Positions 17,420 to 26,023 of a stretch of DNA of 64,000 nucleotides are shown here, one piece after another. Within the stretch, counting starts at the first letter, position 1. Each line of letters begins with the position of its first letter. The stretch is from Candidatus Wallbacteria bacterium (GTDB taxonomy: Bacteria > Muiribacteriota > UBA6191 > JACPRK01), in NCBI GenBank assembly GCA_016213845.1, contig JACQZN010000049.1:46150-110149 (forward strand). Reading direction: 5' to 3'. The notes beneath the pieces were generated by a model that did no database searches, was not told where the DNA came from, and saw only the letters and a program-made list of their open reading frames with translations. The translations under genes and the position numbers were made by a program.

Positions 17420-18232
17420 TCAGGTTCGCGGGGCGCCGATGGCGCTCCCGGGTGTCGAGTTCACGATGGAGTTCGGAGTCCGGAGCTTTGCCCGCGCGCG
17501 CGGTCCGGGCTCCGCGGCGGTGCGCCGCTCGATGGCCTCGAGGATCTGTCCCCGCACGTGCGGGTCGCCCTCTGCCATCTTGAAGTCGTCCTTCACCTCG
17601 ACGCGCGTCATCCGCTGCGAGGCAGCGAAGCTGGCGCGCGCCAGGAGGTGTTCGGCCGTACCGAACGCCAGCCAGGTCACCGTCAGCCAGAGCGCGAGCC
17701 GCAGTGCGCCGGCCAGCACGCCAGCCAGCTCCTGGGCCGGCGTGATCGCGGGGAATGCCGCCCAGACAAGGGCGGCGACGGCCGCGAGCTTGGCCGCGAT
17801 CCAGGCTGTGTTGGCAGCCAGGTTGGGCAGCGCCAGGCGGGTCCAGGGCAGCTGGCCCAGGCGATCCAGCCTAGGGGCGAGCCGCGCTGCGGCGAAGAGC
17901 CTGGAGCCCAGGGCCAGTCGTACCGTGGCGCTGGCAGCGAACCCGGCCAGCGCCGCCGGCACGAGTAGCCTGCCCACTGGGGAAACGAAGGTCTCGAGTT
18001 GCGGTAGCCCGCCTTCGGCCGCAGCCGAAAGCCCATTGTTGGCCGCGTTCAGAAGTTCGTCGAAGGCGGCCGGACCGGCGGCGCGCATCGCCAGGAGCGC
18101 AGCCAGGAACGCCAGCGGATGGGCCAGATTCGACGCCTCGGCCTGCTCGCCGGCGGTGGCCGCGCGGCGCAGCCTTCGCTGGGTCGGCTCCTCCGTGCGG
18201 CTGTCGTCCAGCAGCGGCAGGAGATCGATCAT
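17420..18232 (-). CDS. flhB: Flagellar export protein FlhB, lacking the C-terminal autocleavage domain
   Basis: 270 residues, whereas FlhB is normally 350-380. The start ATG at 18232 overlaps the fliR stop (ATGA). The N-terminal membrane domain is intact: 'TEEPTQRRLRRA', four hydrophobic helices, and the linker 'MTRVEVKDDFKMAEGDPHVRGQ', which is characteristic of FlhB (usually MTKQEVKDEFKQTEGDP). After this the protein runs 'LRTPNSIVNSTPGSAIGAPRT' and stops at 17420, before the NPTH autocleavage domain that controls the switch in export substrate. No NPTH-like coding lies in another frame before flhA starts at 17403. Truncation is the notable feature. Confidence 0.85.
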   Translation of the reverse strand: MIDLLPLLDDSRTEEPTQRRLRRAATAGEQAEASNLAHPLAFLAALLAMRAAGPAAFDELLNAANNGLSAAAEGGLPQLETFVSPVGRLLVPAALAGFAASATVRLALGSRLFAAARLAPRLDRLGQLPWTRLALPNLAANTAWIAAKLAAVAALVWAAFPAITPAQELAGVLAGALRLALWLTVTWLAFGTAEHLLARASFAASQRMTRVEVKDDFKMAEGDPHVRGQILEAIERRTAAEPGPRARAKLRTPNSIVNSTPGSAIGAPRT

Positions 18233-19017
18233 CGCGTCGCCTCCAGTCCGGTCGAGAGCTGCGTCGGCTCGGTCAGCGCGGCGAGCGCGGCCGGCGAGTA
18301 GACCATCGGAGCGGCAACAGCCAGGATCACGAGCATCGCCAGCGCCCGGACGCCGCCGAACGCGTCGCCCGCAGCCTCGAGCCCGGCCACGCGCGCCCCC
18401 ATGGCCAGCGCCAGGTCTGCCGCGAACACCACGGCCATCAACGGCAGCACCGCGGCTGCCGCCACGTGCAGGTAGGCGCCGCCCAACCCTTCGACGGCGG
18501 CCAGCATCGCGCCTGCCGTCGGCCAGCTGCCCGGCGCGAGGAGCTGGAAGCTGCGCCCCAGGGCGGCGACGACGGCGCCGTCGGCCCCGCACTCCAGAGC
18601 GGCCGCGATTGCGGCCATCGCCGCGACGTGCCCGGCGACGCTGGCGCGGCCGCCGTCCAGGAGCGAGCAGCTCGAGGACGGCGCTGGGAGTGCCGAGGCG
18701 GCGAACAGCTCGCCCGCGTGCCGCAGAGCCTCCACGATCAGCCGCACGGGCAGCGCCAGCAAGAGCCCGATCATGAGCTCGGCGATCGCGGCCGCCAGAA
18801 GCGCCGGCGCCGACCCGGCGACCAGAGCAGGCTGCCGGCCCGACACGAGCGACGCCGCGACGGCCAGGATCAGGGCGGCGCGTACCGACGACGGCAAAAC
18901 ACCGCCCAGCGGTGGCGCCGCGGCGGCGACGGCTCCGGCCGTTCTGCAGGCGCAGACGATCCAGGTCTGCGCCGTCGGGGACGCGACGATCCAGGCGAGC
19001 AGGTCGAGGTCGGACAT
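18229..19017 (-). CDS. fliR: Flagellar export protein FliR
   Basis: 262 residues, the usual size for FliR (~260). It is almost entirely hydrophobic, with about six transmembrane segments ('IVASPTAQTWIVCACRTAGAV', 'LAAAIAELMIGLLLALPVRL'). It is Ala-rich and not very conserved, so assignment depends strongly on gene order: it lies between fliQ and flhB and overlaps flhB by ATGA. FliR forms the membrane export pore with FliP and FliQ. Confidence 0.88.
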   Translation of the reverse strand: MSDLDLLAWIVASPTAQTWIVCACRTAGAVAAAAPPLGGVLPSSVRAALILAVAASLVSGRQPALVAGSAPALLAAAIAELMIGLLLALPVRLIVEALRHAGELFAASALPAPSSSCSLLDGGRASVAGHVAAMAAIAAALECGADGAVVAALGRSFQLLAPGSWPTAGAMLAAVEGLGGAYLHVAAAAVLPLMAVVFAADLALAMGARVAGLEAAGDAFGGVRALAMLVILAVAAPMVYSPAALAALTEPTQLSTGLEATR

Positions 19018-19041
19018 GGAGATGACGGAGGGTCTAGCGTG

Positions 19042-19311
19042 TCAAAGGATGAATCGGGTAAAGTCGCCCAGGATCTCGACGGTAAGGCGGACCAGCTGGC
19101 CGAACAGGCCAGGGCCGAAGGCGCACGCCACGGCGGCGACGCCGATGAGCTTCGGCACGAAGGCCAGGTTCGGCTCGTGAACGGACGTGGCCGTCTGCGC
19201 CAGCGAAGCCACGAGCCCGATGGCCGCGGCCATGCCGGCCAGGGGCAGCGCAAGCCTGAAGGCCATCTCCAGGTTCTGTCCGAACAGTCCCAGGATCAGA
19301 TACTCGTCCAC
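19042..19311 (-). CDS. fliQ: Flagellar export protein FliQ
   Basis: 89 residues from a GTG at 19311, exactly the usual FliQ length. It has two transmembrane helices (about 14-38 and 50-76) with a polar turn and Pro. It starts 'VDEYLILGLFGQNLEMAF' and ends 'LVRLTVEILGDFTRFIL'. The frame is open for ~300 residues more upstream, but that part overlaps fliP and is a shadow. It lies between fliP and fliR. Confidence 0.88.
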   Translation of the reverse strand: MDEYLILGLFGQNLEMAFRLALPLAGMAAAIGLVASLAQTATSVHEPNLAFVPKLIGVAAVACAFGPGLFGQLVRLTVEILGDFTRFIL

Positions 19312-19379
19312 GTGAATCCTCCGATAGGCCGCGGGCCAGGGCGACGGCGACGGGACCGGCCGTCGAGCCTGCCGGCGGA

Positions 19380-20072
19380 TCAGATCCGGATCGACTTGAC
19401 CAGCGAGGCGACGACCAGGTGCCAGCCGTCGGCCAGCACGAACAGCAGCAGCTTGAAAGGGATGGCCAGCGAAGCCGGGTTGACGGCGGCCAGTCCAAGC
19501 GACGTCACGGTCGTTGCGACCACGAGGTCGATGACCAGGAAGGGAAGGAAGATGGCGATTCCGATCTGGAAGGCGGTCTTCAGCTCGGAGATCACGAAGG
19601 CGGGCACCAGCGCCGAGAGGCAGACGTCCTCGCAGGACCTGGGCCTGGCCTGCCCGGCAAGGCTGGTGAAGAGCATCAGGTCGCTCTCGCGCGTCTGGTT
19701 GAGCATGAAGCGGCGGAGCGGGCCGAGCGCGTTCGTGACGGCGCCGGCAGCGTCGGTCTTGCCGGAAAGGTAAGGCGCGACGGCCTTGTCGGCGATCTGG
19801 GCGGTGACCGGCGCCATCGTGTAGAGCGTCAAGAAGAAAGCCAGCGCGGTCAAGATCCTGTCCGGCGGCGCCTCGCCGACTCCCAGCGCCTGCCGAAGGA
19901 AGGTGAGGACGAGCAGGATGCGCGTGAAGCTCGTGAGCAGGGCGAGCATCGCCGGCAGCGCCGAGAAGACGAAGCCCGCAAGAGCAATCGCCATCCAGAG
20001 TTGCTGGCCGTCCATCGACTGGATCAGCGCCCTGAGGCCGTCGACCGATGGTGCGAGTGCGGCGATGCTCAT
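19380..20072 (-). CDS. fliP: Flagellar export protein FliP
   Basis: 230 residues, with the conserved FliP signature 'FTRILLVLTFLRQALG', then 'PDRILTALAFFLTLYTMAP', 'LGPLRRFMLNQTRESDLMLF', and the closing 'LLLFVLADGWHLVVASLVKS'. About four transmembrane helices. The start ATG overlaps the preceding FliO stop (ATGA). FliP is the main pore-forming component of the export gate. Unlike FlhA and FlhB, this gene looks ordinary. Confidence 0.94.
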   Translation of the reverse strand: MSIAALAPSVDGLRALIQSMDGQQLWMAIALAGFVFSALPAMLALLTSFTRILLVLTFLRQALGVGEAPPDRILTALAFFLTLYTMAPVTAQIADKAVAPYLSGKTDAAGAVTNALGPLRRFMLNQTRESDLMLFTSLAGQARPRSCEDVCLSALVPAFVISELKTAFQIGIAIFLPFLVIDLVVATTVTSLGLAAVNPASLAIPFKLLLFVLADGWHLVVASLVKSIRI

Positions 20073-20350
20073 GCGGCTTCCTCCCCGTCCACGCTACGCA
20101 GGAGGCGGCCGGTCGAGGCCTCGCGGCCGAGTTTTTCGATGAGCTCAGCGCGGCCGTTGCCGACGCTGAGCAAGAGCTCGCGACCATCGATTTCCACGGT
20201 GACCAGGCGAACACCCTGCCCCAGCACGAGGCTGCCGGTGACCTTCATACGAGCGCCCCGAGCGGCGGCTCCTCCGCGCGTCCGCAGATATAGACCAACG
20301 ACCGGCACGGCCACGACGACGGCCGCGAGCGCAATCAGCGATCGCCACAT
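20069..20350 (-). CDS. fliO: FliO-like flagellar biosynthesis protein
   Basis: 93 residues from an ATG at 20350 preceded by GGAGGT; an in-frame start nine codons earlier is possible. One N-terminal transmembrane helix (about 4-22), then a short beta-rich domain 'KVTGSLVLGQGVRLVTVEIDGRELLLSVG' typical of FliO. Position, size and topology fit FliO, which assists FliP assembly. It overlaps fliP by ATGA. Confidence 0.82.
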   Translation of the reverse strand: MWRSLIALAAVVVAVPVVGLYLRTRGGAAARGARMKVTGSLVLGQGVRLVTVEIDGRELLLSVGNGRAELIEKLGREASTGRLLRSVDGEEAA

Positions 20351-20401
20351 GGGTAGGACCTCCGCCTCTGTCAGCACGGTGCACTCCGTCCGCCAGGCGA
20401 C

Positions 20402-21400
20402 TCAGGCCCGGACCGCGGGCCGACCCCTCGACCCGCTCGTTTCAGGCGTCAAAGGATTCAACCACTCCGCCGGGCTGGCGACCTCCACCAGCCTCAAGGC
20501 CAGGTAACCGTCCTCGACGACCACCTCGCCCCGGGCCATCTCGCGCCCCAGCGCCGAGAGCGTGGCCAGCTCACCGGCCAGCCTGTCGAGCCGGATGACC
20601 TGACCGGCCCTGAGCGCGGCCAGCTCCACGAGCGGAAGGACGCTCCCGCCAATCTCCGCAGCCAGCCGGACAGAAGTGTCTTCGACTTCTTCCACCTGCT
20701 CGAGCGCATCGAGAGCAGCCGGCTCGGCCACAATCGGTTGCGGAGCTGCCACCTGGGCGGCGACCGCCGCCTGCGGTCTCACCAGCGCCGCCAGATCGCG
20801 CACCAGCGACGCCTCGCCGTAGAGCCGCAGGCGTGCCGGCCCTCCCGCACGCCTCTCCAGGTCGAAGTCGAGCGCGACCATCCCCCTATCGCCCTGGGCT
20901 GCGACCGGCCAGCATCCCGATCCGACGCTCCACGGAGCCATTTCCACGGCGACGTTCTTCTGGAGCTCCACTCGAAAGGCGACCTCGATGTCGCGCGCAA
21001 CCGAATCCATCAGCACGGCGATGGTCTCCTCGGAGCGAACCGGCCGCGTGGTGGCCACGAGCGCCAGCGCGGCCCGGGCGCGGAACTGCCCCGTCAGCTC
21101 CAGGACGACCGCCCACACACCGCTCTCCGCACAGCACTGGCGCGCAACCGACGGCGCCACCAGACCAAGCTCCGGAGGCAGCGGCTCGGCCACCCCGCCG
21201 ACCGCGGCGCTCACCCGTGCAGCGGCGGCACCGAAAATCCTGTGCGCCGCCCGCGAGGCGTCGGAGAAGTCGGCCGGCGCGAACAGGGCCTGGGACACGA
21301 GAGCGATACCGTCTCCATCCTCCGATAGCCCTCTCAGCTCCGAGTCGGAAAGGAAAGCCCTGCTCACGGTCACCTCGCTACTCAATCGGCCCTGGGACAC
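20402..21400 (-). CDS. fliM: Flagellar motor switch protein FliM-like (SpoA domain)
   Basis: 332 residues, close to FliM length. The N-terminus contains LSDSELRGL, similar to the LSQDEIDALL motif by which FliM binds CheY-P. The middle portion (about 40-230) corresponds to the CheC-like region, weakly conserved. The C-terminal ~80 residues (about 240-320, 'SVRLAAEIGGSVLPLVELAALRAGQVIRLD') are a SpoA/FliN-type domain. It could equally be called FliM/FliN-like. The start is GTG at 21400; other GTG/TTG codons occur 5-10 codons inside. First gene of the operon. Confidence 0.75.
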   Translation of the reverse strand: MSQGRLSSEVTVSRAFLSDSELRGLSEDGDGIALVSQALFAPADFSDASRAAHRIFGAAAARVSAAVGGVAEPLPPELGLVAPSVARQCCAESGVWAVVLELTGQFRARAALALVATTRPVRSEETIAVLMDSVARDIEVAFRVELQKNVAVEMAPWSVGSGCWPVAAQGDRGMVALDFDLERRAGGPARLRLYGEASLVRDLAALVRPQAAVAAQVAAPQPIVAEPAALDALEQVEEVEDTSVRLAAEIGGSVLPLVELAALRAGQVIRLDRLAGELATLSALGREMARGEVVVEDGYLALRLVEVASPAEWLNPLTPETSGSRGRPAVRA

Positions 21401-21791
21401 CCTCTACTCGTGGTGTTCCGGCCCTACTGCCCGCCACCGGCGCCGCACCACGCCTGCATGGCGGCGGGGATGTTAGCACCGGGGTACTGGCGAAGCAACA
21501 TAAATGTGACGTTTTCCTAATTTTTTGTCAATAGGTTGCCGAAAAATAGTTGCACGCGAGGTCGCCCACGGAGGATTGGCCGCCGCCGCCCCGGAAAAAT
21601 CCCCTATTCATCGGGATCCCTGCCCAACCCGCAAGGCGGGGAAAGGACCCGCGGGCGCCTCCAGAGCCGCCACCAGGACGGGCCGTCATGATCCCTGGAC
21701 CCTCATCCGGAGATGAAACCTCGACGGTTCGCTCCCAGAGCGAATTCTCGACGCCATGAGGGCGCCGGAGTTCGACCAGGCGCGGTCCGGC
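21401..21791. other. Non-coding gap upstream of the flagellar operon
   Basis: 391 bases between the FliM-like start (minus strand, reading left) and the end of the TPR gene. It contains an AT-rich block at 21490-21555 in an otherwise GC-rich sequence, most likely promoter. The rest (21560-21790) has no convincing gene; small open frames there lack ribosome sites. I see no terminator with a T-tract. Confidence 0.6.
21504..21531 (-). promoter_or_regulatory. Candidate sigma-70-like promoter of the flagellar operon
   Basis: Reading on the minus strand, TTGACA (21531-21526) matches the -35 box perfectly. About 17-20 bases downstream lies an A/T-rich CACATTTATG that would serve as a weak -10. It is 104 bases or more upstream of the FliM-like start, in the only AT-rich block of the gap. 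No sigma-28 or sigma-54 motif was recognised. Confidence 0.4.
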
Positions 21792-23291
21792 CTACTTTGC
21801 GGCCGGTTTGGTCCCGCTCAGACCATCCAGCAGCGACTGGACCTGCTTCTTCGTCTCGGCGTCCGGGTTCAGCTTCAGGGCGGCCTCGAGCTCCTGGCGC
21901 GCCACCGTCTTGGCCGAGGCGTCGCCCGCGATGGCCTGGTCGATCTTCACGCGCGCGAGCGCCAGCCTCACCTTCGGGTTCTTCCCATCCACGGCCACCG
22001 CGCCCTGGTAGTACGCAAGCGCCTCGGCCAGCACACTCGCGGACTTGTCCTTCTTCCACTTCTCGAAGCTCTCGGAGCCCTTTTTCAAGTAGTCCGCAGC
22101 AGTCAGGCCCTTGGCCTGCCCTCTGGAGATGTCGGCCAGCTCCTTTTCACGGGCGGCCTCGCGGCGCTTTTCCGCCTGCTGCGCTTGCGCCAGGGCCAGC
22201 TGCTTGCTCAGCGCCTGGATCTGCTCGACCTTCAGCGTCGCGAAGCCGTGAAGATCGTCACCCGGGCGCGTCAGTCGGGCCACTTCTTCGTAGGCCTTCA
22301 GCGCGTCGTCGTTGCGCGAGTCGAGCTCGGCGAACCACCCGATCATGAAGTGGAACTGAGGGTTCTTCGGGTCGGCCTTGGTGCGGGATTCGTAGTAGCT
22401 CTGACTCAGGGCCCTGAGCCCGAAGTCGTCCCTGGCCAGCAGCCCGTTGTTGGCCTGCAGCGCAGCCACGTAGAGCGGAATCGCGCGCTGGTAGTTCTTC
22501 TGCTTGGCCAGCGCCACCGACTGCTCGAACTTCTGCTCCGGCGTCAGTTTGGACAGATCGGCATCGGGTGGCGCGACCGTGGCGGGGGTCGACCTCGCCG
22601 CGGACGTCGCAGGTTGCTCGGCCGCTCCCGAACCGCCGGGGCCCTGGGCATCGGCCGCCTCCACCTTGCCGCCGAAGGCCGCCTTCCCCGCCGCCGGGTC
22701 GGGCGTTGCCGCGACTGGGTCGGCCGCACCCAGATCCCGCTCCAGCTCGTCGAGACCGTCTCCTCCGCCGGCCGGCGTTGCTGGCGGAGAGGACCGCGAG
22801 CTCGCGGCTACCGGTGTGGCCGAGGAGCCTCCCTGCGCTCCCCCGGCCTGCGCGGTCGAGGCTGCCCGAGCGGGTCTGGGAACAACTGCGACGATGGCGT
22901 CCAGCCGCTTCTCCAGCGCGGCCAGCTTCTCCTGCCCGGCCTTTCCGGACGACCGCATCCGCTCCAGGAGCTTCTCGGCCAGAAGTTTCTTTCCCGACTT
23001 CTCGTAGACATCGAAAAGTCGCTCCAGGGCGCGCTCGTTCTCGGGGTCCAGCGTCAGCGCATTCTCGAAGTCGATCCCGGCCTCGTCGAGCCTGCCGGCG
23101 GCCAGGTTCTTCTCCCCGGCCTCCATCGAGTCCTTCAGATTCTCCTCGAATGCATACTCCGGCGCGGACGACCCGGAGGTCGCAGTGGTTGCGCTCGGCG
23201 CTGCGCCGGCTTCGAACCCGCCCGATTCTGCGGCCGAAACCCGGGCCAGCGCCAGCATCGCCACGAACAGCCCGATCCCTGGTGTGCGCAT
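21792..23291 (-). CDS. Exported TPR-repeat protein
   Basis: 499 residues. A signal peptide (about 1-20, ending RVSA|AE) is followed by a TPR block (about 45-110: 'AAGRLDEAGIDFENALTLDPENERALERLFDVYEKSGK'), an Ala/Pro/Gly-rich linker (115-240), then a second TPR block (about 250-490, 'YQRAIPLYVAALQA', 'NPQFHFMIGWFAELDSRNDDALKAYEEVARL') ending in KLNPDAETKKQVQSLLDGL. The ATG at 23291 has GGAAAGAGG just upstream. A longer in-frame opening upstream overlaps the barrel gene and is not real. TPR domains bind proteins; it may be a periplasmic partner of the barrel encoded upstream in the same operon. Confidence 0.75.
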   Translation of the reverse strand: MRTPGIGLFVAMLALARVSAAESGGFEAGAAPSATTATSGSSAPEYAFEENLKDSMEAGEKNLAAGRLDEAGIDFENALTLDPENERALERLFDVYEKSGKKLLAEKLLERMRSSGKAGQEKLAALEKRLDAIVAVVPRPARAASTAQAGGAQGGSSATPVAASSRSSPPATPAGGGDGLDELERDLGAADPVAATPDPAAGKAAFGGKVEAADAQGPGGSGAAEQPATSAARSTPATVAPPDADLSKLTPEQKFEQSVALAKQKNYQRAIPLYVAALQANNGLLARDDFGLRALSQSYYESRTKADPKNPQFHFMIGWFAELDSRNDDALKAYEEVARLTRPGDDLHGFATLKVEQIQALSKQLALAQAQQAEKRREAAREKELADISRGQAKGLTAADYLKKGSESFEKWKKDKSASVLAEALAYYQGAVAVDGKNPKVRLALARVKIDQAIAGDASAKTVARQELEAALKLNPDAETKKQVQSLLDGLSGTKPAAK

Positions 23292-23350
23292 CCTCTTTCC
23301 ACCTCTACCCCGCCATGGACAGCGCCGCCAGCGGGGCGTTCCGGCCTGTC

Positions 23351-24532
23351 TCAGAACTGGAGCTGGAGTCCAGCGAACAGCCGGGAGCGATAGCCTTGCG
23401 GGATGGTCGATTGCAGGTTGATGGCGCCACTGAGATCCACCACCCAGTTGTTGCTCAGCTTCAACTTGAAGCCTGCCGACGCGTCGACGTTCTCGCCGTT
23501 GCTCTGCCAGTCGAATCCGTTGAGCTCCAGCACCAGGTCGAGCTTGCGGTTGGCCTGGAGGTCGACGCCAAGGTTGTAGAAAGTGATGTCGGGCACCCCC
23601 GAGTTGGTGCGGTCGAGGCCGTTGACGAAGAGCGCGCCGAACTCCCCGTGGATGCCGGTGTTGCGCATGCGCTTGGTGAAGTTGAAGGCACCGACGTAGT
23701 CGACGCCGCTCGAGCCGAAGCGCGTCACGACCTTCTTGGCGCCGTTGCGCATCCCAAGCGTGGCGGCGAAGCTCACCTTCGACTCCGGGTTGTCGTAGAA
23801 GCGGTACTTGGTGAGCGCGCCGAAGTCCATCAGGCCGAACGTGTTGAAGTCCGGGATCAGGGGGAAGTTGCGGCCTTCCTCGTCGACGATGCTGTACTGG
23901 ATCGAGATCTCCAGATCGTGAGCCGGAACGAAGGCGTAGGCAAACGGGAAGATCAGCTGCTCTATCTTCTGGTTGGGTAACAACGGAGCGCCGAAGCTGC
24001 GCTTGAAGACGGTGTAGTCGACGCCTGAGCGGAAGTGTATGAAGCCCTTCGCGGGGACCTCCGCCGTTATGGTTTGCCCCAGACCCGTCAATCCCCGCTG
24101 CGAGAGCGTGAAGAAACGCGGGTGCACGTGGCGGGGGGCGAAGACGAAGTCCTCCACGTCGTCGAAACCGCGTTCCTCCTTGCGCGCCTCCTTGCCTCGG
24201 TACGGCTCCGTCGGCCCCTCGAAGGACTGCGAGCGCTTCGGATACGCTTGCGACAGTGTCCGGTTCTCGAACCCCGTCGGACGCGGGAGCTGGCGCTCCT
24301 CGGCCAGGCCCGGGATGACGGGCGGCGGGATCGCCCTGGGGCTTTGTTGCACGGGCGGCGGCTCCAGCTGGCGGCTCTGGTCGAGCGCCTGCTCCAGGTG
24401 GTCGCCGAACCCGTACTTCTTGAGCTCCTCGTTGGAGACGGCCAGGACCGGCGCCGTCGCGGATAGCGCGATCGCCGCAGCCAGTACGGGCAACAGCGGC
24501 CCCGGGCGCCATGGGCGTCGAGGATGAGTCAC
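23351..24532 (-). CDS. Outer-membrane beta-barrel protein
   Basis: About 393 residues from a GTG at 24532. An N-terminal hydrophobic segment (about 9-30, ending SATAPVLA|VS) looks like a signal peptide. A Pro/Gln/Arg-rich region (35-120) precedes about 260 residues of alternating polar/aromatic strands: 'GFIHFRSGVDYTVFKR', 'LDLVLELNGFDWQSNG', 'FKLKLSNNWVVDLSGAINLQS', ending in the aromatic F of 'LFAGLQLQF', as for BamA-inserted barrels. There is no recognised family. It is transcribed before the TPR gene with a 59-base gap, so the two may work together in the envelope. An in-frame start farther upstream would overlap the divergent glycosyltransferase gene. Confidence 0.7.
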   Translation of the reverse strand: MTHPRRPWRPGPLLPVLAAAIALSATAPVLAVSNEELKKYGFGDHLEQALDQSRQLEPPPVQQSPRAIPPPVIPGLAEERQLPRPTGFENRTLSQAYPKRSQSFEGPTEPYRGKEARKEERGFDDVEDFVFAPRHVHPRFFTLSQRGLTGLGQTITAEVPAKGFIHFRSGVDYTVFKRSFGAPLLPNQKIEQLIFPFAYAFVPAHDLEISIQYSIVDEEGRNFPLIPDFNTFGLMDFGALTKYRFYDNPESKVSFAATLGMRNGAKKVVTRFGSSGVDYVGAFNFTKRMRNTGIHGEFGALFVNGLDRTNSGVPDITFYNLGVDLQANRKLDLVLELNGFDWQSNGENVDASAGFKLKLSNNWVVDLSGAINLQSTIPQGYRSRLFAGLQLQF

Positions 24533-24566
24533 GTCATGACTATCGGCACTTGCCGTTACAGCGAGA

Positions 24567-25988
24567 GTGCCGCTAGTGTTGCCCGCGGGAGTCCACTTGG
24601 TTTCAATCGTCATCCCAGTCCTCAACGAAGCGGCCGCCGCCGGCGCATGCCTCGACAGGCTGCGCCACTGGTGCCCCCCCAACGAGCTCATCGTGGCCGA
24701 CGGCGGCAGCACGGACGGCACGCTGCAAGAGGTGGCGCGCCGCCCATGGGCCACGCTGGTCGACTGCCCGGCGGGTCGAGGCGCCCAGATGAACGCCGCC
24801 GCCGCACGTGCCCGCCACGAGACGCTGCTCTTTCTCCACGCGGATACCACGTTGCCCGAGGATGCCTTCGACGCCATCGCGCGGGCGCTCGAATCCCCCG
24901 ACGTGGTCGGCGGCGGATTTCTCAAGCGCTATGACCCGGCCCCCCCGGTGCTCCTGGCCACCGAATGGCTTCTCAACCACGTGCGAGCCTCGCTCATGCG
25001 CGACCTGGTCGGGACCAACGCCATCTTCGTGCGCGCACGGGACTTCCGGGCGCTCGGCGGGTATCGCGAGTGGCCGTTGCTGGAGGACGTCGACTTCTGC
25101 GACAGACTGAAGCGGCGCGGGCGGCTGGCCATCCTGCCCGGGCCGGTGCGGGTCTCGCCACGGAAGTACGTGAAGGAAGGAGCCTGGAGGCGCACGTGGG
25201 TCAACGCCCGGGTGATGTTCGGGTACCGCGTGTTGAGCGAATCCCCGGAAGCACTGGCCCGGCTCTACGGGCGACCGGTTCGGCGCCCGCAGGCGTCAGC
25301 GGCTTCCATCAGCTTCGTCATCCCGACGCTGAACGAGGAAAAATGCCTCGCCAGATGTCTCGAGTCGATTGACCCGGCGGCGACCCAGGGAGTCGAGGTC
25401 ATCGTCGCCGACGGCGGCAGCACGGACAGCACCGAGCAGATCGCCCGGCAGAGACCGGCAGTGCGCTTTCTGGCCTGCCCGGGGCGGGGCCGGGCACTTC
25501 AGCTCAACGCGGGCGCCCGGCTCGCCTCGGGGAGCATCCTGGCGTTCTTGCATGCCGACTCCGTGCTGCCCGCGGGCGCCGTCGAGCGGATCCGCTCCCT
25601 GATGACCTCGCCGGACCCGCCCGCGGCCGGCGCCTTCGAGATCGAGCTCGAGGCTTCGGGCTGGCGATACCGCCTGATCGAGCGGCTGTCGAACCTGCGC
25701 AACCGCTGGATGCAGACACCGTACGGCGACCAGTGCCTCTTCCTGGAGCGCGAGACATTCCTGGGGGCGGGAGGATTCCCCGAGCAACCGTTCCTCGAGG
25801 ACCTAGCGCTGGGCCTGGCGCTTCGCCGGGTGGGAACCATCCGCTTTCTCGGCTCGCCGCCGGTGCTGACTTCGGCGAGGAGATTCACCACGCTCGGCCC
25901 CCTCGTGACGGCGTCGCGCAACGCGCTGATCGCTCTCCTCTACCGGCTGGGAGTGAGCGCATCGACCTTGCAGCGTCTCTACGGATGA
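24567..25988 (+). CDS. Tandem two-domain glycosyltransferase family 2
   Basis: 473 residues from a GTG. Two complete GT2 (GT-A) domains in tandem, each ~225 residues. Domain 1: VSIVIPVLNE, ELIVADGGSTDGT, then FLHADTTLPED, with EDVDFCDRLKRRG. Domain 2: ISFVIPTLNEEKCL, EVIVADGGSTDS, LAFLHADSVLP, ED of 'PFLEDLALGLALRRVG'. The LNE...VADGGSTD...FLHAD style is the TIGR04283 family (transferase 2, associated in genomes with radical-SAM and selenium-related proteins). Domain 1 has the longer C-terminal part. The fusion is uncommon. First gene of a four-gene plus-strand cluster; the acceptor is unknown. Confidence 0.85.
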   Translation: MPLVLPAGVHLVSIVIPVLNEAAAAGACLDRLRHWCPPNELIVADGGSTDGTLQEVARRPWATLVDCPAGRGAQMNAAAARARHETLLFLHADTTLPEDAFDAIARALESPDVVGGGFLKRYDPAPPVLLATEWLLNHVRASLMRDLVGTNAIFVRARDFRALGGYREWPLLEDVDFCDRLKRRGRLAILPGPVRVSPRKYVKEGAWRRTWVNARVMFGYRVLSESPEALARLYGRPVRRPQASAASISFVIPTLNEEKCLARCLESIDPAATQGVEVIVADGGSTDSTEQIARQRPAVRFLACPGRGRALQLNAGARLASGSILAFLHADSVLPAGAVERIRSLMTSPDPPAAGAFEIELEASGWRYRLIERLSNLRNRWMQTPYGDQCLFLERETFLGAGGFPEQPFLEDLALGLALRRVGTIRFLGSPPVLTSARRFTTLGPLVTASRNALIALLYRLGVSASTLQRLYG

Positions 25989-26023
25989 GCGCCAGGCGCA
26001 CTTTGCTATGATGAATCTTCGAG

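Noticed and set aside
17404..17540. NPTH domain of FlhB hidden in another frame
   Set aside because: I read all frames before the flhA start; none gives an NPTH-like sequence.
21560..21790. Riboswitch or small gene in the gap before the TPR gene
   Set aside because: No recognisable riboswitch core or ribosome site; small frames have no supporting features.
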